Source of the DNA: Paracoccaceae bacterium
Lineage (GTDB): Bacteria > Pseudomonadota > Alphaproteobacteria > Rhodobacterales > Rhodobacteraceae
DNA length: 12,275 nt
Assembly: GCA_002683355.1 (NCBI GenBank)
Contig: NYTF01000018.1
Coordinates: 11,338-23,612, forward strand
Direction: 5' to 3'
In this document: one piece after another, positions 1 to 6,651 of the stretch
Numbering within the stretch: position 1 is the first letter of the stretch
Layout: each line of letters begins with the position of its first letter
Notes under the pieces: model-generated
Told to the model about the DNA's origin: nothing
The model's input: only the letters and a program-made list of their open reading frames with translations
Databases searched by the model: none
Translations under genes and position numbers: made by a program

Positions 1-195
1 AACCTTGTGTTTGGTGACCAAATATGCGGTAGTCATCATTTGACACAGCATTTTATTTTTCGCCCGGTTCGGGGATATACGGATGGGACTACGCCGATAC
101 GTAATTTGTACCACACAGGTGCTGCTATTTGGCCTGGCGCAGGCACGGGTGCTGGCTCAGGTTTTTTATTGGGCCAAAAGCTCGCAGGAAATTAA
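1..195 (+). CDS. FAD-dependent oxidoreductase, phytoene dehydrogenase-like, C-terminal fragment (5' end outside window)
   Basis: The frame is open from the first base to the TAA at 193-195, so only about 64 C-terminal residues are present. They contain a block reading TPIRNLYHTGAAIWPGAG followed by a small-residue-rich helix (TGAGSGFLLGQKLAG). This is the typical C-terminal FAD-contacting segment of phytoene desaturase/amine-oxidase-like flavoproteins (family pattern: TPI..LY..GA...PG.G..G..G). Enzymes of this group oxidise C-C or C-N bonds with FAD; the substrate cannot be inferred from the tail. Only 18 bp separate it from the transporter binding-protein gene, so it very probably belongs to the same operon and may act on the imported compound. 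No start codon is assigned because the gene enters from the left edge. Confidence 0.8.
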   Translation, partial: NLVFGDQICGSHHLTQHFIFRPVRGYTDGTTPIRNLYHTGAAIWPGAGTGAGSGFLLGQKLAGN

Positions 196-213
196 TTTAA
201 AAGGAGAGTAAAA

Positions 214-1743
214 ATGATAAAAATTAATCGAAGAAATTTATTAAAGATCTCGGCCGCCTCGGCTGCATTGGGTACTGCTACAAAACCCGTATTCTCAAGT
301 GCAATCGATGAGCTCGTGATTGCTTACAATGTCAACCTACCAAGTTGGGACCCTACTGTCGGTTTATCATCAGTTAATCCAACAATTCAGGGTATTTATC
401 AATCAGTTTTTGACTTGTTTATTGCTCAAAACACTGATCTTAGTTTTGGTCCTGGTTTGATTACTGACTGGGGATGGAATGATGATAAGAGTCAAATACA
501 TATGACTGTAAGAGATGGAGTATCTTGGCATGATGGTTCACCATTTACAGCAGAAGATGTGGTTTGGTCACTTGAGAGAGCAGGCAATCCTGATTCTGGA
601 AACCCAATTCAATTCGTTTGGGGAACAATTGGAAATTATTCTATAGACGGAAATCACATCACTGCAGATGTGTTGCGATACGATCCAACAATTTTCAAAT
701 GGATGTCCTTCTTAACCGGTTACGTTATGCCAAAAGCGTATTATGAGAAGGTAGGTGCGGAAGGCTTTGAAGCCGCACCAATTGGAACTGGTCCTTATAT
801 GGTTGATAAGTTTGAGCGAAATGCTTTTGTAAGATTGAAAGCCAATGCTAACTATTGGGGCGGAAAGCCAGAATTTGAAAATGTTACGATCAAGTTTGTT
901 ACGGACGCATCATCTAGAGTTGCTGAAATTGAATCTGGTAATTCTCACGTAACTTTAGAAATGCCTTACGAGGAATATGATCGGTTGCGTGGCAAGTCTG
1001 GTATCAGTGGAACGGCTGCGCCTGTTTCCGACATTGGAATGATATTTCTAAATGATATCGATGTAATGTTAGATCCTAATGTGCGCATGGCGGCTGCTCA
1101 TGCTATCAATAAGCCTTTGATTATTGAACGCTTAATGTCTGGTTATGGTGTTGCAATTGATACGTTGCAAACGCCTGATTATTCGGCCTATGACCCGTCA
1201 ATTTCAGTAGCGTATAATCCAGAAAAATCAGTAGAACTTCTAGCTGCTTCTGGCTACTCTACTGATAATCCAGTGAAGTTCAAAATTCAAACCACAAAAG
1301 GATTTAAACCTAAAGATTATGAAGTAATTCAAGCGATCGTAGGATTATGGCGTAAAGTTGGTATCGAAGCAGAAATAGAGGTTTATGAAATCGCAAAACA
1401 TTACGAGCTCAGAGCGACAGACACTCTAGCTCCCGCCGCTTTTTATAATTGGGGCAACTCAGTTGGGGATCCAACTACTTCTACTGGTTTCGCGATGTTT
1501 GGACCGTCACCTCATTCAGTTTGGGATGGAGAAGACCTAATCAACATGATTGGACCTCTTTGGGGAGAGTCAGACGAAGCAAAAAGAATTGAGGGTTGGA
1601 AAGCCGTTGACCGGCATATTGCAGAAAATGCATTAGTGATACCGCTATTGCAATACATACAGCCTATCCTTCATTCCTCTGGTGTAAATGTTGTTCCTCA
1701 TGCTTCAGGAGCATTACTACCTCATTTGATGACTAGAGGTTGA
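214..1743 (+). CDS. ABC transporter substrate-binding protein, peptide/nickel (SBP_bac_5) family, Tat-exported
   Basis: Periplasmic solute receptor of a DppA/OppA-type importer. The 509-residue length is normal for the family. The N-terminus carries a twin-arginine signal (NRRNLLK, Arg6-Arg7) followed by an Ala-rich hydrophobic stretch and a probable cleavage site near residue 30, so export as a folded protein is likely. Family hallmarks are the block VRDGVSWHDGSPFTAEDV (about 99-116), the APIGTGPY motif (188-195) and a NANYWGG motif (211-217). The ATG at 214 is supported by a strong AAGGAG at 201-206 with 7 nt spacing. The genes for its permeases and ATPases follow directly. The family binds peptides, opines, sugars, nickel chelates and other ligands, so the family alone does not define the ligand. 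The neighbouring enzymes suggest a nitrogen-rich molecule. Confidence 0.93.
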   Translation: MIKINRRNLLKISAASAALGTATKPVFSSAIDELVIAYNVNLPSWDPTVGLSSVNPTIQGIYQSVFDLFIAQNTDLSFGPGLITDWGWNDDKSQIHMTVRDGVSWHDGSPFTAEDVVWSLERAGNPDSGNPIQFVWGTIGNYSIDGNHITADVLRYDPTIFKWMSFLTGYVMPKAYYEKVGAEGFEAAPIGTGPYMVDKFERNAFVRLKANANYWGGKPEFENVTIKFVTDASSRVAEIESGNSHVTLEMPYEEYDRLRGKSGISGTAAPVSDIGMIFLNDIDVMLDPNVRMAAAHAINKPLIIERLMSGYGVAIDTLQTPDYSAYDPSISVAYNPEKSVELLAASGYSTDNPVKFKIQTTKGFKPKDYEVIQAIVGLWRKVGIEAEIEVYEIAKHYELRATDTLAPAAFYNWGNSVGDPTTSTGFAMFGPSPHSVWDGEDLINMIGPLWGESDEAKRIEGWKAVDRHIAENALVIPLLQYIQPILHSSGVNVVPHASGALLPHLMTRG

Positions 1744-1750
1744 TAAAAAG

Positions 1751-1783
1751 CAGGACCATTGAAGCTCTTTTTTGATGGTCCTG
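1751..1783 (+). terminator. Stem-loop between binding-protein and permease genes (attenuator or mRNA-stabilising hairpin)
   Basis: A perfect 9-bp inverted repeat, CAGGACCAT (1751-1759) and ATGGTCCTG (1775-1783), encloses a 15-nt loop that can pair further through A-T and G-T pairs. It begins 7 nt after the binding-protein stop and is followed by an AT-rich stretch without a strong T run. Hairpins at this place in importer operons often cause partial termination or protect the upstream mRNA, giving excess binding protein over membrane components. The role here is inferred; the repeat itself is directly visible. Confidence 0.6.
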
Positions 1784-1802
1784 ATTTATTAAAAGGCGCT
1801 AG

Positions 1803-2813
1803 ATGCCCATTTTAAAGAGATTATTTATTAGAATCTTATCTATAGCTGTAACGTTGATAGGCGTTTCAATTATAGTTTTTGTTGTAATAAGAGTGGTTCC
1901 TGGAAACCCTATTTCAATGATGCTTCCGCCGGGAGCGAGTGATGATGATATTTTAAGGTTAAAAACTCTTTACGGTTTTGATAAATCAATAATCGAGCAG
2001 TTTTTTATCTGGATAAGCGGTGTTTTAAGTGGAGATTTTGGAACTTCAATTTCTCTAAGGCAACCAGTTTTATCTTTAGTCCTTGGGCGATTGCCGGCTA
2101 CTCTGGAATTGTCTTTGCTGGCCTTGTTAATTGCATGTATACTGGGTGGTACATTATCTCTTTTAGGCACACGACTTCGTGAAACGAAGATTGAAGGAAT
2201 AATTGATGGGATCAATGGCATTGCTATGTCGATACCTGACTTTCTTTGGGGGCTCATTTTCATTTTACTTTTTGGCGTGATGTGGCCGATTTTTCATATT
2301 TCTGGCCGTATATCGCCATTCTTAGATATCGACTATTCAACTCAATTCTATTTAATGGAAAGTATTTTACGATTTGATCTTAAAGTCTTTACTGATTTGT
2401 TAGCCCATATGTTGATGCCAGCTGTTGCACTTTCAATACCTTTGGCTGCAATTATTTCGCAATTATTAAAGCAATCTTTAAAAGAGACTATGCATCTGGA
2501 TTACGTCACATTAAGCCGCACTAAAGGTTATAGCGAAAATCACGTAATATTAAAGGAAGCTTTACCAAATGCAGTGCTACCTACCTTAACTTTGGTTGGG
2601 GTGCAATTTACGTTCTTAATTGGTGGAACGGTAATTATTGAGCGATTATTTTCTTATGAAGGCCTCGGAAATATGGCTATTGATGCCGTGATAAATAGGG
2701 ATTTGCCTTTAATTCAAGGAATTGTGATATTATTTGCTCTAATTTTTACTGTTGTAAATTTATTGGTTGATTTAACCTATACGTTGCTAAACCCAAAGTT
2801 GCGCGATGGTTGA
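1803..2813 (+). CDS. ABC transporter permease, DppB-like
   Basis: First inner-membrane permease of the importer, 336 residues, the usual DppB length. An N-terminal membrane helix (about 9-30) is followed by VVPGNP (31-36), typical of this family. A periplasmic segment comes next, then several hydrophobic helices (about 100-122, 145-165, 198-222, 260-280, 303-328). The cytoplasmic EAA-type coupling loop that contacts the ATPases lies around residues 234-260 (LSRTKGYSENHVILKEALPN). The C-terminal LLNPKLRDG also matches the family. The ATG is preceded by AAAGG with short spacing. Its last 8 bp overlap the next permease gene, indicating translational coupling. It pairs with that permease to form the heterodimeric channel. 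Confidence 0.93.
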   Translation: MPILKRLFIRILSIAVTLIGVSIIVFVVIRVVPGNPISMMLPPGASDDDILRLKTLYGFDKSIIEQFFIWISGVLSGDFGTSISLRQPVLSLVLGRLPATLELSLLALLIACILGGTLSLLGTRLRETKIEGIIDGINGIAMSIPDFLWGLIFILLFGVMWPIFHISGRISPFLDIDYSTQFYLMESILRFDLKVFTDLLAHMLMPAVALSIPLAAIISQLLKQSLKETMHLDYVTLSRTKGYSENHVILKEALPNAVLPTLTLVGVQFTFLIGGTVIIERLFSYEGLGNMAIDAVINRDLPLIQGIVILFALIFTVVNLLVDLTYTLLNPKLRDG

Positions 2814-3657
2814 CACACCTAGAAATATTAATAGGAAAATTGGCTTGAGAATGTGGCTTTCTGGTGGATGGTTACTTTTTTTGCTACTGGCTACTTTATT
2901 TGCGCCAATAATCAGTCCTCATGATCCGTTGGCGCAAGATCTATTTGCCTCAAGATTGCCACCCTTTTGGATGGATGGCTATGAAGCAACATACTATTTG
3001 GGGTCTGATAGCTTAGGAAGGGATGTTTTAAGTAGAATTTTATATGGTGCCCAAATTGCTTTATTGGTAGCTTTGATTGCCAGTACCGCTACTTGCGTTA
3101 TTGGTGCAACCTTAGGAGTGTTAGCTGGTTATTATGGTGGTTGGGTAGATTTAGTGATATCAAGGCTAGTTGATATATGGATGGCATTTCCGCCAGTTTT
3201 ATTCGCTATATTACTAATTGCTGTTTTAGGGACAGGCCTAACCTCTATTATTATTGCAATAATTGTTATTGACTGGACCAGGTTTTGTAGGGTGATACGG
3301 GCCGAAACAATGAGCCAAAGTGCTATGGACTATGTTGCGTCTGCTAAAGCTGCTGGACGAGCACGATTTGGGATTATGATTAAAGAAATTGTCCCAAATG
3401 TTTTGCCAACGATTGTTGTTTTGTTGACCTTGGAGATGGGTATAGCAGTAATTGTAGAGGCTATTTTAAGCTTCGTTAATTTATCAATATCGACAGATTT
3501 TCCAACATGGGGAGGAATGATTTCCGAAGGTAGAACTTCAGTTCATCAGGCCTGGTGGGTAATCGTTTTTCCTTTAATCACGCTTTTTTTGACCGTTCTT
3601 TCATTTAGCCAACTTGGTGAAGGGTTGAAAGATCGTTTTGATCCAGTTTTGAGATGA
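2806..3657 (+). CDS. ABC transporter permease, DppC-like
   Basis: Second permease subunit, 283 residues, normal for DppC. An N-terminal helix (about 21-37) leads to the DPLAQD-type segment (39-45) and the signature YYLGSDSLGRDVLSRILYGA (63-82), which is diagnostic for the DppC/OppC branch. Further hydrophobic helices lie at about 85-110, 128-157, 200-222 and 250-268. The EAA loop runs at about 176-202 (YVASAKAAGRARFGIMIKE). The protein ends GEGLKDRFDPVLR, the standard family tail. The gene overlaps the preceding permease by 8 bp and the following ATPase gene by ATGA (4 bp), so translation is coupled along the operon. Confidence 0.93.
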   Translation: MVDTPRNINRKIGLRMWLSGGWLLFLLLATLFAPIISPHDPLAQDLFASRLPPFWMDGYEATYYLGSDSLGRDVLSRILYGAQIALLVALIASTATCVIGATLGVLAGYYGGWVDLVISRLVDIWMAFPPVLFAILLIAVLGTGLTSIIIAIIVIDWTRFCRVIRAETMSQSAMDYVASAKAAGRARFGIMIKEIVPNVLPTIVVLLTLEMGIAVIVEAILSFVNLSISTDFPTWGGMISEGRTSVHQAWWVIVFPLITLFLTVLSFSQLGEGLKDRFDPVLR

Positions 3658-4529
3658 CTGCTTTTTTATCAATACGTAACCTTTCTATCTCTCTTCAAAA
3701 TGGAGAAAGAATACTTAGATCAGTTAATATGGAGTTAGCTAGGGGTGAGGTGCGTGGATTAGTGGGTGAAAGTGGCGCTGGCAAAAGTATGATTGGTAAA
3801 GCCATCTTGGGTATATTACCTAGAGCTTTGAAAATTGATGAAGGAGAAATTTTATTTCAAGGGAAAAATTTACTAAATTTGAATCCTCGCGAACTGCGAA
3901 AAGAAATTGGTGCAAACGCAGCTTTAATTCCCCAAGATCCACTGACAGCCTTAAACCCGTCTCATCGAATAGGGCGCCAGATTACAAATAGACTGGTTGA
4001 CATCTTGGGTTGGTCTAAAGGCGATGCTGTTAAAAGGACTTATGATTTACTGGATGAGGTGAGGATTCCAGATCCAAAAAGAGTAATAAATAGTTTCCCC
4101 CATGAACTTTCAGGGGGTATGCGACAAAGAATATTGATTGCGTCAGCATTTGCTGCAGAACCTAAATTAATTATTGCTGATGAGCCCACAACAGCGCTTG
4201 ATGTGACAGTGCAAAAGCAAATACTTAACTTAATTGGTGAGATGCAATCGCGACATGGAACAACTCTGTTATTTGTGACGCATGATCTGGGAGTGGTTTC
4301 AAAAGTTTGCCAAAGTTTGTCTGTCTTATTTTTGGGGAAAGTTATAGAAGATACAAATGTTTTTTCGTTTTTTGATAGTCCAACTCATCCATATTCGAAG
4401 GCTTTACTAGCGGCGACTCCAAAATATACAGATCCTGAATCTGATCTTATCCCAGTTTCAGAAGAAATTTTAAATTCTGTGAAGGAAGAAGTAGTACAAC
4501 TAGATTTGGAATGGTCTAATGGGCGATAA
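3654..4529 (+). CDS. ABC transporter ATP-binding protein, DppD-like
   Basis: Cytoplasmic ATPase powering the importer. Walker A is GESGAGKS (38-45), the Q-loop lies in IPQDPLTALNP (92-102), the ABC signature is LSGGMRQR (152-159), Walker B is LIIADEP (172-178), and the H-loop histidine is His210. The family-specific HPYSKALLAATP (245-256) opens the C-terminal oligopeptide-transporter extension. At 291 residues it is shorter than typical DppD proteins (about 320-330). It ends in an acidic tail without the Cys-rich segment that many DppD/OppD proteins use to hold an Fe-S cluster. It overlaps the upstream permease by 4 bp and the next ATPase by 11 bp. All ATPase motifs are intact, so it should be functional. 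Confidence 0.92.
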   Translation: MTAFLSIRNLSISLQNGERILRSVNMELARGEVRGLVGESGAGKSMIGKAILGILPRALKIDEGEILFQGKNLLNLNPRELRKEIGANAALIPQDPLTALNPSHRIGRQITNRLVDILGWSKGDAVKRTYDLLDEVRIPDPKRVINSFPHELSGGMRQRILIASAFAAEPKLIIADEPTTALDVTVQKQILNLIGEMQSRHGTTLLFVTHDLGVVSKVCQSLSVLFLGKVIEDTNVFSFFDSPTHPYSKALLAATPKYTDPESDLIPVSEEILNSVKEEVVQLDLEWSNGR

Positions 4530-5322
4530 TATTTTTGAAATTCAGAATTTGTCTGTTGACGTTTTTGATATGGCGAGAAAGCCAATAATTGGTGCTGCAC
4601 CTAGGTTAGAGATTTTGAAAGATATCACCTTCAATATTCAGCACCGAGACGTGATTGGAATTGTGGGTGGCTCGGGCTCTGGTAAGTCTACACTTGGACG
4701 AGCGATGTTGCGTTTGATTGAGCCAAGTGGTGGTAAGATTGTTTTTGAAGGTAAGGATATAACCGACCTTAATGAGTCTGAACTTCGCCCTCTGAGAAGA
4801 AAGTTTCAAATGATATTTCAGGATCCTATGTCTTCATTAAATCCAAGGCATAGAGTGGCTGCGATAATTGGTGGACCTTTAAAGTTACATGGGTTTGCGA
4901 GGGTTGATTTTCTTATCGAAGAAGCTTTAGATCACGTGGGTTTACCCAAAAGCTTCAAGTTTAGATACCCTCATGAGCTTTCTGGAGGCCAACGTCAGCG
5001 AATTGGAATTGCGCGAGCTATAGCTGTTAAGCCAAACTTTATCCTTGCAGATGAAATAGTATCTGGTCTGGATGTTTCTAGCCAAGCAAAAATATTGAGT
5101 TTGTTACAAAAGTTGGTAATCGATCTTGGCTTGACTTTAGCTTTTATAAGTCATGATTTATCTGTGGTACGTCGCTTGAGTAATAAAATAATCGTTTTAA
5201 AGGAAGGGACATTAATAGAGAGCTCATTAACTAATAAGCTGTTTGAAACTCCAGAGCATCCTTATACGGAAGAATTACTCGCGGCTATTCCCTTACCAGA
5301 CCCCGGGCAAGTTTGGGAGTAG
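4519..5322 (+). CDS. ABC transporter ATP-binding protein, DppF-like
   Basis: Second ATPase, presumed to form a heterodimer with the DppD-like protein. Walker A is GGSGSGKS (50-57), the Q-loop region is FQDPMSSLNPRH (100-111), the signature is LSGGQRQR (154-161), the H-loop is SHD (His212), and the C-terminal HPYTEELLAAIP (247-258) is the family extension. Walker B reads ILADEIVSGLD: the catalytic Glu179 is kept, but the usual DEP proline is Ile and the usual SALD is SGLD. This is an uncommon but probably tolerated variant. At 267 residues it lacks the long C-terminal tail of E. coli DppF. It starts inside the preceding gene (11 bp overlap). This is the last transporter gene; a 110-bp gap follows. 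Confidence 0.92.
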   Translation: MGDNIFEIQNLSVDVFDMARKPIIGAAPRLEILKDITFNIQHRDVIGIVGGSGSGKSTLGRAMLRLIEPSGGKIVFEGKDITDLNESELRPLRRKFQMIFQDPMSSLNPRHRVAAIIGGPLKLHGFARVDFLIEEALDHVGLPKSFKFRYPHELSGGQRQRIGIARAIAVKPNFILADEIVSGLDVSSQAKILSLLQKLVIDLGLTLAFISHDLSVVRRLSNKIIVLKEGTLIESSLTNKLFETPEHPYTEELLAAIPLPDPGQVWE

Positions 5323-5371
5323 GCAAAGCGATAACTTCTGGAGTTATTTATAATTATGTGTTTGTAAAAGA

Positions 5372-5400
5372 TTGAGACTATTAAAATTTTAATGTCTTAT
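5372..5400 (+). promoter_or_regulatory. Candidate internal promoter with palindromic operator in the spacer
   Basis: TTGAGA (5372-5377) and TCTTAT (5395-5400) are separated by exactly 17 nt. They match the sigma70 hexamers at 5 of 6 and 4 of 6 positions. The spacer holds a perfect 14-bp palindrome, ATTAAAATTTTAAT (5380-5393), extended on both sides by GAC and GTC (5376-5396) with a one-base bulge. A start about 7 nt downstream would give a leader of about 26 nt before the enzyme gene at 5433. The positions suggest a repressible promoter for the enzyme block. In AT-rich DNA such matches can arise by chance, so this remains a candidate. Confidence 0.4.
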
Positions 5401-5432
5401 TTGTTGGGTAAATAATTAACGGAAATAATAAA

Positions 5433-6575
5433 ATGTTAAAGAATAAAGATTCAATTGAAGACGGTTATGCTTTGTATCATTCAGTGGGTCATCGTCCTAA
5501 TGGCAGTCAGGAAATGGCAGCAGCAGTATCTGATTTTTCTTTGATGTGGACCGCTCCGATCCCAGATGTATGGCCGAAGGCTCTATCAATGTTAGAGGAA
5601 TTTAGGCAGAGTTTTTCTATGTTATTGGGCCCAAATGCGTCCAGTGAGGAAATCGGTCTTGTAGATAGCGTGACTTCTGGATTTTTGAGAATAATTGATG
5701 GTTTAGGCTCTGATTATTTAAAAGGTAAATCTATCCTGATTGCGGATGATGCTTTCCCTTCACTACATTTTTTACTCCAAGGAATGCAGAAGCTTCTAAA
5801 GTTTAAAATAAGAAGAGTAGCTATTCGGCAAGGACAATATCATGTTGAAAATAGTGATTACATTAAAGAGTTAAAAAATGAAGATGTAGCATTGGCTTTG
5901 GTAACCTGGGTTAGTTCGACGACTTCTGCGATGGTGGATTTGGAAGCTATTGCGACTGATGCACCAAAAAATTGTATTTTAGTATGTGATGCTACGCAAT
6001 GTATTGGGGTTCGGAAATTAGACTTGCCTAATCGGTTTGATGCTCTTCTTTCCACTTCGTTAAAGTGGCTATGTGGTACGGCGGGTGCAGGGGTAATATG
6101 GGTACGCAAAAGCCGAATAGAGTTATTTGAACCAAAATTTAGAGGTTGGTTCAGTCAAGAAAACCCTATGAATTGGGATATCGATAATTTTCATTTGGCA
6201 ACTAACTCTAAAAGGTTTGAAAATGGGACTCCTAATCCCTTACCTTATGTGGCTGGATTGCCTGGTCTTAACTGGGTTGTTCAAGGAGGAAATATTCTTC
6301 AAGAAAAACATAACTCTCGTATGACTGGTGAGTTAATAGAGTTGCTGGTTGAAAATCGAATTAATCTTGTAACACCGATTGAGCCTAATGCTAGAGGCGG
6401 ATCAGTTATGGTCAATGTGGGTACTATTGAAAATGCCAAAAGAGTTATTGATGATTGCGCAAGAGAGTCTGTACTAATAGATAACAGAGGCAGTATATTG
6501 CGTTTTTCCCCAGGGATATTAACGAAGGATTTTGCGATTGAGTGTTTTGTGTCTTGTATTTTGCGAAATATATGA
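5433..6575 (+). CDS. Class V aminotransferase-fold PLP enzyme, kynureninase-like architecture
   Basis: Fold-type I PLP enzyme of 380 residues. The Schiff-base lysine is most likely Lys211 in LSTSLKWLCGTAGAG. Asp186 in VCDATQCIG should pair with the pyridine nitrogen. FENGTPNP (262-269) matches the phosphate/dimer-contact block. The C-terminal DNRGSILRFSPG (350-361) has an Arg357 placed to bind a substrate carboxylate, as in kynureninase and related lyases. The RGWF segment (237-240) also recalls the kynureninase RGWxGH block, but the catalytic-site DxxH of true kynureninases is DxxQ here and the Tyr before the lysine is Leu, so I do not call it KynU. It could be an aminotransferase, lyase, desulfurase-like enzyme or epimerase on an amino acid. 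The ATG has a GGA about 9 nt upstream. It is the first enzyme gene after the transporter. Confidence 0.85.
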   Translation: MLKNKDSIEDGYALYHSVGHRPNGSQEMAAAVSDFSLMWTAPIPDVWPKALSMLEEFRQSFSMLLGPNASSEEIGLVDSVTSGFLRIIDGLGSDYLKGKSILIADDAFPSLHFLLQGMQKLLKFKIRRVAIRQGQYHVENSDYIKELKNEDVALALVTWVSSTTSAMVDLEAIATDAPKNCILVCDATQCIGVRKLDLPNRFDALLSTSLKWLCGTAGAGVIWVRKSRIELFEPKFRGWFSQENPMNWDIDNFHLATNSKRFENGTPNPLPYVAGLPGLNWVVQGGNILQEKHNSRMTGELIELLVENRINLVTPIEPNARGGSVMVNVGTIENAKRVIDDCARESVLIDNRGSILRFSPGILTKDFAIECFVSCILRNI

Positions 6576-6585
6576 AGAATAACTT

Positions 6586-6605
6586 TTTTAATTGATTAAT
6601 TAAAA
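6586..6605. repeat. AT-only inverted repeat in the gap before guanine deaminase
   Basis: TTTTAATT (6586-6593) and AATTAAAA (6598-6605) are perfect complements around a 4-nt GATT loop, 11 nt after the preceding stop codon. All stem pairs are A-T, so the hairpin is weak. It could be a weak terminator, a protein-binding palindrome or chance in AT-rich DNA. The repeat is real; its function is unknown. Confidence 0.35.
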
Positions 6606-6640
6606 TATAGAAAATACCTTAAGAATTAACTCGACTGATT

Positions 6641-6645
6641 AGGAG
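6641..6645 (+). promoter_or_regulatory. Ribosome binding site fixing a TTG start
   Basis: AGGAG lies 6 nt before a TTG codon at 6652, ideal Shine-Dalgarno spacing. No ATG or GTG in the same frame lies nearby with such a site, and the N-terminal beta-sandwich sequence of the deaminase begins right after it. The TTG start is therefore well supported. Confidence 0.75.
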
Positions 6646-6651
6646 TTTGAC

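Noticed and set aside
1970..2263. Minus-strand 97-codon ORF inside the first permease gene
   Set aside because: It is a shadow of the permease: antisense, with no recognisable domain or ribosome binding site. Similar antisense ORFs at 4385-4809, 5858-6109, 7523-7759, 8129-8410 and 9619-9864 are rejected for the same reason.
214..5322. Assigning the symbols dppABCDF and dipeptide specificity
   Set aside because: The family includes importers for opines, sugars, nickel and other ligands; nothing in the sequence fixes dipeptides as substrate.
5331..5347. Hairpin ATAACT/AGTTAT just after the DppF-like gene as a terminator
   Set aside because: Only 6 bp with one G-C pair and no T run; too weak to call in AT-rich DNA.
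5433..6575. Naming the first PLP enzyme kynureninase (kynU)
   Set aside because: The DxxH and Tyr-Lys active-site signatures are absent and no tryptophan-degradation gene is nearby.
6592..6620. TTGATT-17-TACCTT as a promoter for guanine deaminase
   Set aside because: The -10 match is poor and the gap is only 76 bp in an evident operon; no further support.
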